Shown: in pieces, positions 1-11,283 of the stretch | Position numbering within the stretch: the first letter of the stretch is position 1 | Layout of the letters: each line of letters opens with the position of its first letter | Assembly: GCA_020310875.1 (NCBI GenBank) | Contig: CM035417.1 | Location: 87,368,440 to 87,432,439 of the forward strand | Length of the DNA stretch: 64,000 nucleotides | Origin: Ceratopteris richardii | Taxonomy: Eukaryota > Streptophyta > Polypodiopsida > Polypodiales > Pteridaceae | Reading direction: 5' to 3' | The notes under the pieces: generated by a model | Seen by the model: the letters and a program-made list of their open reading frames with translations, nothing else | Databases searched by the model: none | Told to the model about the DNA's origin: nothing | Translations under genes and position numbers: made by a program

Positions 1-2
1 CC

Positions 3-3000
3 AAGATCAAAGAGGAGATAGATAGACTGGTTGAAGCTGGATTTATCTATGAAATTGAGCACACTGAGTGGGTATCCCCCATCGTAGTGGTGCCCAAGAA
101 GAATGGCAAGCTGCGTGTATGCATTAACTTGAAGAAGGTTAATGCAGCCACAATTCGAGATAACTATCCGCTTCCTATCACAGAGCATCTCTTAGAAAGA
201 GTAGCACGCAAGGAAGTGTACAGCTTCCTCGATGGATTTTCGGGCTACAATCAAGTAGCCATAGCTCCAGAAGATCAGCATAAGACAGCTTTTGCCACAG
301 AGTGGGGTATATTTGCCTTTCGTGTAATGCCATTTGGGCTTACCAATGCACCAGCTACCTTCCAGAGACTAATGTGCCATGTATTTAAGGAGTTCCTGAG
401 GAAGAATTTAGAAGTCTATGTTGATGATCTTTGTGCTCATTCCAACATTAGACAAACCCATATTCCTGAACTCAGACAAATCTTTGACAAATGTAGAGAA
501 TATCAAGTCTGTCTGAACCCAGAAAACTGCGTTTTTATGATCAGGCAAGGCAAGATTCTAGGACACATAGTGTCAAAGAATGGCATATCCACTGATGAAG
601 AGAAAGTGAGAGCCATAGCCGAGCTTCCAAGGCCAAGGAATGTCAAGGAAGTACAAGCTTTCATGGGACATTGTGGTTACTATCACCGGTTCATTCACAT
701 GTATGCTTTCATTGCAAAGCCCATGTACGGACTTCTGACAAACTTTGAATGGACTGAGGAATGTGAGAATTCCTTCCAAGAGCTTAAACGAAGATTATGT
801 TCGGCACCAATCTTAACCACACCAGATTGGAATAAGCCCTTCCATGTTCACGTGGATGCATCCAATTATGCTATTGGATGTGTACTTGCACAACCTACGG
901 GTGAAGGTAATATGGATCTTCCAATTGCCTATGCTAGCAGACAATTGAATGCAGCTGAACGAAATTACACCACCACTGAGAGAGAAGGCTTAGGCATGGT
1001 ATATGCAGTTAAGAAATTTAGACACTATTTGCTTGCAAACAAGTTTAAATTTTTTACTGACCACCAAGCATTGCTCTATCTCGTAAACAAGCCATGCAAT
1101 ACAGGAAGATTAGTAAGATGGTTTCTCTTACTAATGGAATACGATTTCGAGGTTGTGGTAAGAAAAGGGAAGACTCATTTGAGACCTGATCATCTTTCCA
1201 GGCTCACATCTAGAGAAGCCCCACAAGGAGTATCAGATGACCTTCCTGATGCTTACTTGTTTAACTTGGAAGTGGTACCGCAGTGGGCTAAGCCACTAGT
1301 GCCAGTATTGACATACGGGCCTAATCACCCAATTATAAACACACAAGATAGAGAGGTATTAAAAGCCCAAAAGTATCACATCATGGCTGGAAGTATGTAC
1401 AAGCACACAGATCAAGGGATCTTGGCCTGTTGTGTGGAAGAGGATGAATACGCAAAATGGTTGCAATTAGCACATGTAGGTGCATTAGAGCAACACTATT
1501 CAAAGCAACGAACCCTACAAACACTAAGGAGACTAGGAGTACATTGGCCAACTATGGAAGCGGATGTCCAAAAGTTGTGCAAGGAATGCCCAATCTGTTG
1601 CACTAAACCACCTGTGGAACATGCCACTCTTTATCAAGTGTCCATTGTGCCAGATTGGAGTGCACCACTAGTATCCTTCCTGAGGACGAAAACTTTCCCT
1701 CCAGATATGACTCTGGCTAGGAAAAGGAGTTTAGAACAAGAAGCCCAGGATTACTCACTTATTGGTGATAATCTATAAAAACGTGGTAAAGACGGTTACC
1801 TGAGACTATGTGTCCACGAGAGTGAGTATCTCAAGATCTTGGACACTGCTCACCAAGGTGTAGCAGGAGGACACTTTGGACCAGATCGGGTGATCAAGGC
1901 AATACTATTTGCGGGCTTCTGGTGGCCGACCCTTCACATGGATGCACATACCTATGTGAAACGGTGTGATGTCTGTCAGCGAACTCAGTATCCTATACGC
2001 AAAGATGAGATGCCACTGAAACCTATGATGGGTGGACGTGCATTCTCTAAGTGGGGAATAGACTTTGTAGGCCCTATTAATCCCCCAGCTAAGGGTTCAC
2101 ATGCTGAATATATCATTGTGGCCACGGATTATCTCACCAAGTGGGTGGAGGTAAAAGCTACGACGAAGAACGACGCTCAAACAACGGCTAAATTCTTGTT
2201 TGAGAATGTATTCACAAGATATGGGCTACCTATAGAGCTAGTAAGTGATAGAGGCACTCATTTCTTGAACGAAGTGATTGAAAATCTACTCCAAGAATTC
2301 TTGGTAGTTCATAAGAAGTCTGCCCCCTATCACCCTCAAGCTAATGGACAAGCCGAAAGCACCAACAAGATCTTATGCAATGTACTGACAAAATTGGTGA
2401 ACACTAAACGCTCTGATTGGGACAAACAGCTACACCATGCTGTTTGGGCATACCGAGTCGCCTACAAAACGGTACTCCAAGCCACCCCTTTTCAGATGGT
2501 ATTTGGCCAAAACGCGGTGCTACCCTTGGACTTCTTGATACCTACATTGAAGGTAGCACAAGAGCACGAATGGGCGGGTCATGAACTCTCCTCTAGACTT
2601 TTTGACCTTGAACGATTAGGAGAAACAAGACTGAGAGCAGCTGCAGGGATATATGTAGCTAAGAAGAGACAGAAGGCATACTTTGATGCCCATGTGAAGG
2701 ATAAGGGCTTGAAAGCAGGAGATCTAGTTTTAGTCTACACATTGAAACAACACGCAAGGAAGCTAGAAAAGAGAGGCTACGGACCTATGATTATCAATAG
2801 GATCTCCACGAGTGGAGCAGTACAACTAGCCACTTTAGAGGGTAATGTTCTCCCAAACTATATTAGCGGATGCAGGGTCAAGTTGTATCAGGAACCCCTC
2901 ACAGAGGAAATGCTAAGTCGACTCAATACTGCTAAGCAACGTAAAGAGGAGGAAAAACAAATTCGAGAAGAAGCCCAAGCGGAAGCCCTAGAGCGTATAC

Positions 3001-4259
3001 GAAGAATGAAATTAAGAAGACAAGATAGAGAGCAACCTATGCCAGATGCATCGGTAGATCAAGGACATCATGTGGCTATGTGTGAAATTTTAGGTGTTAG
3101 CTCCCATAGGATAACTGATCGACGTCCTTTCATAACCGTAGATATAGGGCAAGGAAAGAGTGCAAGGACTGTAAGAGCCTTGATTGACTCAGGTGCAGCC
3201 ACTAGTGCTGTTAAATTGTCTCACTGTCAAGAGTTGCAATTAACTGTCAATCCTGTGGAAGCATATCTCATAGGATTGGGAGGCGTGGAAACCCCTTGCA
3301 TGGGCAAGGTGGAACTTCCCCTCTATATTCATGATGAGGCAATGACAGTTAAAGTACTAGTGTGTCAAGATGAGGACCTCACTGAACCCCTTGTCTTGGG
3401 TCAAGACTGGATCTATGACCAAGCAGTCAACTTAAACCTAAGAAGTGGACTTCTTCAGGTTTGGGTCAATCATAGTCGAATTACAGTAGAGTTAGATAAC
3501 GGAGCACTCAAGGAACTAGGAAAGGCACAAACTCCTGGTCCTTCTAGGAGTACACATGAAGATGATCATGCTGTTCTCGTCCAAAACTATGTGTTGCAGA
3601 GGAATGATGTTCGCAAAAAAGGAGTCAGGGGAGCAACGGAACCCCCTTCTTTTCCAAAGGCCAGAGGGAGGCAGCAACCAAAGGTGGATCAAAGGCAGAT
3701 GAAGCAGAGTACTACCTATCTCGGAGATCAAAAGTACCCGCGCAGCAAAATGTCTCAGCTAGTGAAACAAGTGTGGGTGCGGAAAGGCGAATACCCGGTT
3801 GCACTCAAGCCAACCACACGGGCAAAGCCTCTTATTAGTAACCAACAACACGACACCAATAAGAAGTCTTTCAGAAGTTCTTCTGTTAACGTGAAGTCTA
3901 TTTGGGTGCCCAAGAAGTCGATGAAGGTCAGCCCACAATCAGGACAAACTTGGGTGCCTAAGGCTTGTTTGCGGGCTCAAATAGCTACACCAAGACCACA
4001 CCCTATACAGCATGATCCATTCACTCGCACAGCCGGTCTCCACTTGTTTTCAACACTCAGGAACACACCAAGGCCAATAAGCACGAACAGAATCACTTGT
4101 AAATGGGTCCCTAAAAGGCCTCACTTTCAAGCCGACACACCTATAAAGTTCTCGAGAGTCTCTACGAAACCAAGAGCAAAACCCATCCACGGCATTTGGC
4201 AGCCTAAGATTTGTAACAAACCCCCGGACCCCAATTGTAAATCCATGACCACCTACTAG
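3..4259 (+). pseudogene. G1 pol: RT, RNase H, two H2C2 modules, integrase, second protease-like domain (one stop)
   Basis: The reading frame is open from base 3 to the TAG at 4257-4259 apart from one TAA at 1776-1778, where G2 has a Tyr codon (TAC). Order: RT with YVDD at 417-428; RNase H with HVDAS near 850 and TDHQAL near 1060; a first H2C2 module (HX6H ... CX2C) at about 1470-1600; the standard H2C2 module at about 1845-1980; the DDE core (GIDFVGP, SDRGTHF, ANGQAEST) at about 2050-2370. Past the integrase comes a retropepsin-like domain with IDSGAA (Asp at 3186-3188) and LVLGQDW near 3390, then W-V-R/P-K repeats from about 3770 to 4200. The stop lies between the two zinc modules, so an unsuppressed product would lack the integrase. 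The 5' part of the gene is outside the window. Confidence 0.93.
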
Positions 4260-4470
4260 CCACTTCACTCTCACATCACATCATTCCGCTTAGCTTGTAG
4301 GTCTATCCAATTCCTAACTACACTCACCAGCACCGAGCACTTATTAACCTACTAACCTCTTCCGGACCTCATGTTAATGTTGTAACGGGGACACGGTGTC
4401 ATTTTTGTGTCCATTGCAATGTTAACATTTATTCATGTATTATCACAAAACCAGCTGCGAAGTTTTCAAC
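4260..4470 (+). other. G1 spacer between pol and the extra ORF
   Basis: This non-coding stretch of about 210 bp is conserved with G2 48163-48383, including a segment around CACCGAGCACTTAT and a shared TGTTGTAAYGGGGACA. The conservation suggests a role in expressing the downstream ORF, such as a promoter, splice acceptor or ribosome entry region. I cannot tell which. Confidence 0.5.
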
Positions 4471-7400
4471 ATGGCTGAGGCAACAGGAACTAGCTCTCAA
4501 ACAGATACAAGCCAGCAAGTGGTGGACTTAGAAAGCTTACCCGTGTTGCCTGAGACAAATGAAAGACCAAAAGAATTGCGGGCCATCAAAATCATACCTA
4601 TTGCGGATCCGCCGCGTGGCCACACCATGCCCGTAGGAAAGACTTCCCACTGGTTTACTGACGTGGCAAGACCCTTGGGTGAGGGAGCGTACCTATGGGA
4701 ATCAGAGTTGGACTTCAATGGGAAGCAAGGCAGATACCATTTCTTTACAAGAGAATTCGAGAAATTACAAAATGCAGAAAGTCTACGTTTGATATGGGAA
4801 AAGGCAGGATTGAATGCATATTTCAGTGCACGGCTCCCAAAGCCTGACTTCATGCGATGCTACTATCTTATCAACACCTTGACTCCAAACCAGAACCCAA
4901 AAGGTGCAAGCTCATTCGTGATTCCATCTCTGACAAAGGGGAATGAGCTCAAGAGGTTCAGGCTATCAAACAACTTGGTGAGAGAGGCTCTAGATATGCG
5001 CGGAATGCATATTCCTACAGAGAAGGAAACCCTAGTACCGGATTACATGAAGAATCGAAGTCTCACGAAACTCAAAGACATGGTGTCCATGACACCTAAT
5101 ATTGCAATACACCTTCGCATGTGCATGCCACACTTTGCTTTTCCTGCACAAGATAGATTCACTATGCCGCACAAAAAGATTTGGTTCAGTTTGTATCTGG
5201 CAGAGACACAGAGCCTCACCATCAACTTACCCCATTGGATAATTGATCAGATACACCTAGCTCACAAACGATGGCCGAGGAAACAGGTTTTATATGGTTG
5301 CTGTGCTCTGACAAGAATAATTTATAGGTGTTTGGCTTATGACATCCCTATTCAACGGGCCCTAATGTGGAATCGTGTAGAGCAGTTTAGAGGTAGGACA
5401 TCCACTGGACCCCCGTCGAAGAAGATGAGAGGCACTGTCCAAGTCCCATGTGCTCAACCACGTGGAGCCACCCTTACACTGATGTCACACCTCCACCCCG
5501 AAGAGTCCGACCATTCACACTCCGACTTCCAAGACGCAGCACCGATGGTTCTACCTTGATATTCCCTCCCATCCCAACCGATCTTGAATTTCCCAGTGGT
5601 GCACCTTTGGAAGAACTCACGAATGAAGATTTCGAACAATTATTACAAGATGTAGAGCTGGAGGCAGAAGAGGCACAACAAGTGGAGAACGTGCAAACGC
5701 AGGCCACGACCTCCCAAGCACCTGTCACCACTGTTGAAGTGGATGAAGAGGATGAGGGAGATGAAGAACAGGAGGAAGATGAGGAGGATTACGATCAAGA
5801 GCATCAAGATGAGCAACAAGAAGTGCCAGAACTTGTAGGTGCACCAGCATATACAGCTCAACTACAAAGGTTATACGACACAATCAAAGCCGTACAAGAA
5901 AGGCATAAACTCTCTCTTATATCAGGTCAAGCTTTGATGCAAGAAATGCTATCAGATGAGGGGGTGGACCAACATTTCATTGACACTCTCAAATTAGTGT
6001 CAGAATCTTTAGGAGTTCCGGAGGCTGTCCACACTGCTGTCCGCCAGTCCGTGAGGTATGACAAACGCAGAGTTGACACATTACCACGAGCAGGTAAGAC
6101 TATCAGGATACCCATCACAGAACAAGAAGTACCCATTGAAACCACAGCTACCCCCACCCCCACCATTGACCTCTCTGCTGAAACCTTCGTTCAGACATCA
6201 CCCATCTCACCCCAGCATCCCCCATCACCACCTTCTCCACCCCCACCACCACCTCCCACCATGGAAGAAACGACAGTCATCACCTCTACCCTCACTTATA
6301 ACCCATCCTCATTCACTTCATTCTCATTTCGAGAACCCACCTCACAATACACCCTTTTCTCCCTCGTCACCAATCCCTTGTACACTTCAACCCTTCTATC
6401 CTCCGAACCCATAACTGGCCATCCCATAATCCCAAGTGTGGTTGGAAACCCCGCACCCACCGAAGGCACCCTGTGTTTCCCAGCCTATCCCCCAATACGG
6501 GTATCTCCATTCCATGACCCTCACTTCCCATCGGGCCCCTACACCTCTTTCAATTGGACCTCACCACTCCAATACCCGTCCTTTGGGGAGCAGTTCATCT
6601 GCTCTCCAATGTTTCAGCGGCACATTGCCCCGACGTTCGCAACAACATCAATTTACACGAACACCACACTCACTTCACCTACCATACCCACCTACATGGT
6701 AGCCCCTGTACACACCACCTTGTCTGACCCAATGGACATTTCACCAACCACAGCACCTCTCCCCACGATTCCACCATCTCCCCCTCCCTTACCCCCTACC
6801 TCACCACTCACATCATTGGCACACACAGCATTCACTACCCCCCTACCCAATCCCACCTCCCCTGCATTTCAAACTTTTCCCCTTGCATCTCATAATGTAA
6901 ATAGCACGTTCAACACATTACTTCAGTGTGCACATCAACTACAACAAGAATACCATCAATTGGAAGAACGCACTGCTGCCCTCCAGGCAGAATCTCAGCG
7001 TCTACAAGCTAGAGTCAACACTCTTGAAGCCAATTACCAAACGCTCCTAACCGAGCATACCACCTTACAGCAGGCTCACTCCGAATTGGAATCAAAGACA
7101 TCAACAGGGGACGACCAAGCAGTCAAGGAATTAGAAACAGTGCTCCAAGCGCAAATGATATCTAATGCTACACTGAGACGCAACCTTGGGCTATTAAGGA
7201 AGCATATGGCAGCAGCACTAGAAGAGAACAAGAGGCTTCAACAACAAAACCAAGACAACTTTGAAGCGGCTATGGAAGGAACTGCCGGAGCACCCCTTAG
7301 CCCTACCAGATATAGAGCAGTCCCATCGGAAGACATTCGCATATTACTTGAGGAGCATGCAAATTTTCTTGGAGTCATATGAAAAGTTAGAGACTGAATG

Positions 7401-8865
7401 TGCAGACCTAAAGAAACAGATAGCGAGTGCCCCCACAGCTCAACAGGAGCCGGTAGTCTTACAACACTCTCCAGAAGAATTAGAGACCCTCCGGAAACAG
7501 GTGATCGAACTCCAAGCGCGCCTCTTACCATATGAAAGGCCACCCTCGCCAACTGAAGAACCAGAACCTGAAACAGTGGTGGAAATCCCTGTCGATGACA
7601 GCTATGAAGAGCCATATGAGCCGATGCCAACACCCGGTGGTCGAACTACAGAGGAAGGACAGGACACTTTAGAAATTCAAGTTCCAGATTGGGTCAAAAG
7701 GTTCGAGAAAGTGGGTAAGACACATGATGATCGTGTGGCTGTGCAAATGCAATCTCTCACAAATCTGGAAGAAACTGTCCTTCGGTCTTCTTACTTTCAA
7801 AACCTATCCCATCAACGGTTAATCACAACATCAGAGTCGCAATACATGCCTTACTTTGTCTTGCTACATGATTATAATGCACAAGTCAAAAGACATACAG
7901 GGAAGGAGCCCACCTTCGCCACTCAATTTGAGCTAGGGGATTTACCGACAGATGCACGTGCTGGCTCGATCTTCCAACCTAATTGGCGTGCACGTCTACT
8001 AACCGATTACCCAGAGATGATGAGCACCTGGGCGACCATGCCACTATATATCAAGTATAATCCATGCTATTGCCCAGTGGTACGTCGCAGATCCTGGCAA
8101 GCATTTGCAATCAAGGTACGCAACAACAAAGAATGCTCGGCTTGGGTTAACTATCCATATTTTGCTCCACCTCGAGGGACCCCAACCGTAGCCTACATGA
8201 TATCCACAATTCGGCACTGGTCTACACGTCTAAATAATGTACCCGACATAGCAGCGAAAATGTGTATGAAGATATTCGAGCTCATGAACATTGTCTTCAA
8301 AACCTTTCGGAAGATACAAGCTCCATACATCTCTGCCCCTGGATTCTCTCAAGGTAACAAGGATTGAGTCTACGACATGAGCCAGACCCCCTCGGTCACT
8401 ATAATCTTTGCTTGGCATGCACGAATAAAGTACTTACCCGCATGCTTCAAGCAGACATTTGAAGAAATGTTCTCTACGGGATTCTGGGAATATCATTCAG
8501 AAATTTTCATTCCCAGACCCACACATTTGCTACATCTATTCGCAGTAGAACAAGCGATCCATGCAGATCAGTTACGTCTGCCACACCCGTACATTCCAGG
8601 ACCAATTGATTGGGATCGTATGATGAAAGACTTGGCCAGAGGACTACGCATACAAGAACATCAGCTTGCCACTCAGGTTGTGGAATATTACATCCAACAC
8701 TCCCAGCAACAAGGGTCTGTCAGGGACGACAGACGCGAGAGAGGGGGGGGTGTTGAGAGCAGTATGGGCACCCAAGGACTGACTAGACAAGGAAGCCAGC
8801 GGAGAGAGTCAGAGCGAGCTGAAGGAGTAAGTAGACAAAGCAGTCGACGCAAATCTGGCAGATAG
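4471..8865 (+). pseudogene. G1 extra ORF (ORF3), unknown function, two frameshifts and a stop
   Basis: The ATG at 4471 (MAEATG) matches the G2 start (MAEATG at 48384). The gene changes frame at about 5460-5490 and again at about 7355-7375, and has a TGA at 8365-8367 where G2 reads through. Layout: a conserved N-terminal domain of about 300 residues (HWF, RCYYL, RMCM-HFAFP, Y-GCCA-TRIIYRCLAYD); an acidic stretch near 5740-5820; a Pro/Thr/Ser-rich linker at about 6120-6880; a long heptad-like coiled coil at about 6900-7450; and a conserved C-terminal domain (PTFATQF, YNPCY, WHARIKYLPAC, FWEYHSEIF, HLLHLFA). The C-terminus runs through the polypurine tract into the LTR. No signal peptide or membrane span is apparent. 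The position matches the extra ORFs known downstream of pol in some plant Tat/Athila-type elements. The N-terminal domain might relate to plant 'putative transposon protein' domains, but I do not recognise it firmly. Confidence 0.75.
8719..8750 (+). promoter_or_regulatory. G1 inverted repeat and polypurine tract
   Basis: GTCTGTC...GACAGAC forms a 7-bp inverted repeat with a 6-nt loop. It is followed by the purine run GAGAGAGGGGGGGG (8737-8750), which abuts the TG of the 3' LTR. The run is the expected plus-strand primer. The inverted repeat is present at the same place in G2 and G3. Confidence 0.85.
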
Positions 8866-9385
8866 GCCCTTCAAATTTTTCCAAACCAACATCTTTATAA
8901 CAGTGATTCTTATCACTAACAATCATTGTAAATACCATTTCATATTTTTGTAGCTCCATTTTGTGCAAGCCGAGGAGTCCTCGAGCTTGAGGAGCCTTAG
9001 AAGTACCTACATATCAATTTTCGTATTTTTTAGACTCCGTTTAGCCCTCAAATTGGCCCTGGAACCTAATTTTTAACTAGGCCGGACACTAGGTCTGGAC
9101 AGGGCCAAAGCTAGTCAAAAACTATAAAAAGAGCTAGAGAGCTCATTTTTGAGGCTAGATTGTAATTGAAACAAACTTGTAAGAGCTTTTCGAAAGTAAT
9201 CCAAAGAACTCCATTGCTCCTCACTCTTTCTCTTGCCGTGTGTGCGCGTGTGTGTGTATGTGTGTGCATGTTGGTGTGCTTCTCACTCACGCACTTGTGC
9301 TTCCACTTGCTCGAGGTCTTCATACCATCCTCATGTCTTCCCGGATTGACATTAAAGGAGGTGCTACTCATCACTGAGCTACACA
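8751..9385 (+). repeat. G1 3' LTR
   Basis: This LTR starts TGTTGAG right after the polypurine tract and is alignable through its body with the four G2/G3 LTRs. It contains the CGAGGAGTCCTCG hairpin (8971-8983), TATAAAA (9123-9129) and a short GT-rich microsatellite near 9240. The right end near GAGCTACACA merges into the satellite array, so the last few bases are uncertain. The 5' LTR is outside the window. Confidence 0.88.
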
Positions 9386-9984
9386 TATGCATACACACAT
9401 GCATATGCATACACACATGCATATGCATACACACATGCATATGCATACACACATGCATATGCATACAAACATGCATACACATGCATAGGCACACACATGC
9501 ATAGGCACACACATGCATATGCATACAAACATGCATATGCATACAAACATGCATATGCATACAAACATGCATATGCATACAAATATGCATATGCATACAA
9601 ATATTCATATGCATACACACATGCATATGCATACACACATGCATATGCATACACACATGCATATGCATACAAACATGCACATGCATACACACATGCATAT
9701 GCATGTGTGTATGCATACACACATGCATATGCATACACACATGCATATGCATACACACATGCATATGCATACACACATGCATATGCATACACACATGCAT
9801 ATGCATACACACATGCATATGCATACAAACATGCATACACACATGCATATGCATACAAACATGCATATGCATACAAACATGAATATGCATACAAACATGC
9901 ATATGCATACACACATGCATATGCACACACATGCATATGCACACACATGCATATGCATCACACATGCATAGGCATACACACATG
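9386..9984. repeat. 18-bp satellite array (ATGCATATGCATACACAC)n
   Basis: About 33 copies of an 18-bp unit, some with ACAAAC in place of ACACAC and a few shorter variants. The array lies exactly between the G1 3' LTR and the copia C-I 5' LTR. The unit alternates purine and pyrimidine throughout. Because 18 is a multiple of 3, long His/Met/Thr/Tyr/Cys repeat ORFs appear on both strands; I do not treat them as genes. Confidence 0.95.
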
Positions 9985-11257
9985 TGTTGGAGCAAGTCTA
10001 TGACAAGCCTAAGTATTGGCTTGAGTCCCACAAAGTCATAGAAGAAGCTTTAAAATAAAGACTATGTAAAGTTCACTTGTGAACTACCTCTTGTAAATTT
10101 TGAAGACTTTACTTAATGTAAAAGTGAAAGAATCTTAAGTGGTTAAGTCCACTTGATCAAAAAGGGAAAGAAGAGCACGAATTTGTGATTTGTGGTAGGT
10201 AGAGAATCAAATCAATCACTAATTGATTGGAGAGTGATTGAGGAAAGTTAGCCTCCCAAGCTCAACTATAAATAGATGGTAGCTTTAGTCGTGGTTAGAG
10301 AGACCTATGTGAAGACCTCCAAGAGCTAAGCTTTATGCCATATCAAGGTGTGATTCCAAAGCAAACATATGTATCCGTAAGTCCATTGTATTGTACAAGC
10401 AATATACTTTCATTTTCATGATCATTTGAGTTCATATTTCCATGTTCTTGTGAAGTGTACTACTCACTGCCATATCTCTCACTTTCCTTAGTCAGATTGT
10501 AGAGATGGTTTCTCTGAGCTTGTTGCATCATTTTCAGTGATTTAACTTGGTAAAGTTAGCTCTTTAAGTCTACTATATGCTCACCAATTTTTAGTTCATT
10601 TGGGTGTTTCTTTCTTTACTTATCTTCAGTTGAAGTCAACAGTGTTTGTTCATTTTCACTTCTCTATTAGGTACCTCACTTCTTTACTCATCTTGTCAGA
10701 GCTGTTTCTCAATGTGTACTTACCCAAATTCAATGATTTAAAGCTTGTTGGATTCAGCATACTATCTCGTATAAGCATACAATATTTCATAATCATTGGA
10801 TTCTTAAATCTGGATTTATCTTCATTTTTTTGCTCACTGGTCTCATTACTATAGCAGCCCGTGAAAATCAGGATGATGTCATCACTTGTTAAACATGTTT
10901 CTCAGTGTGTGGTTCATTATTTTTGATGAGAATACTCTTGAAAGTTAGCTCTTTAAGTTAACCAGACTTCCCCAAGAGGAATTAAGTTAATGGCTGGTGT
11001 GCTTAGAGAATTATGCAAAACACTGAACAGGTGTATGAACCAAAATAGCAAGTTCCTCACCTCTGAGCTAACTCTAACTTATCTGTTTTGATCTATCTTT
11101 TTGAGAGTGATCTTCCAAGGTACATAGGGTGTCTAATACATACATTGGCAAGCTAAAAGGGCCCACCATATACTCCTGGAGTTCATTTGGCTGGTGTAGA
11201 TCAAGGATTTTGAAACACCTCTTCATCTTCAAGCACATACCTATCCATCTCTTTACA
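9985..11257 (+). repeat. C-I 5' LTR (1,273 bp)
   Basis: It begins TGTTGGAGCAAGTC and ends ...TCTTTACA, one base before the primer site. It has a TATA box (TATAAATA, 10267-10274) and aligns along its length with the LTRs at 16987-18252 and 53755-55015. Small ORFs inside it are not conserved as coding sequence. Confidence 0.92.
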
Positions 11258-11258
11258 G

Positions 11259-11270
11259 TGGTATCAGAGC
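11259..11270 (+). promoter_or_regulatory. C-I primer binding site, initiator tRNA-Met
   Basis: TGGTATCAGAGC, the usual plant copia primer site, lies one base after the LTR end. Confidence 0.95.
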
Positions 11271-11283
11271 AATGTTGGACAAC

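Larger units (their letters stand above)
1..9385 (+). mobile_element. Ty3/gypsy element G1, 3' portion (5' part outside the window)
   Basis: The window opens inside the reverse transcriptase. G1 keeps RT, RNase H, integrase, the post-integrase tail, the extra ORF, a polypurine tract and the 3' LTR. It aligns with G2 from about 43914 onward and looks like the same subfamily, but its LTR starts differently (TGTTGAGAGC against TGTTGGCATA in G2). The RT motifs (SGYNQ, IAPEDQ, MPFGLTNAPATFQR, YVDD) point to the plant non-chromoviral Athila/Tat-type clade. No chromodomain is visible. The exact lineage is unresolved. Confidence 0.93.

Noticed and set aside
1..9385. Endogenous pararetrovirus (RT plus zinc knuckles)
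   Set aside because: The elements have an integrase, LTRs, tRNA-Asp primer sites and a 5-bp target duplication (G3), which identify LTR retrotransposons.
9111..10031. Long ORFs on both strands (up to 306 codons) rich in His, Met, Cys, Tyr
   Set aside because: They are translations of an 18-bp satellite whose length is a multiple of three. All frames stay open and there is no independent coding signal.
10600..10854. ORF of 84 codons in the C-I LTR
   Set aside because: The other LTR copies at 17603 and 54360 do not keep the frame or the peptide.
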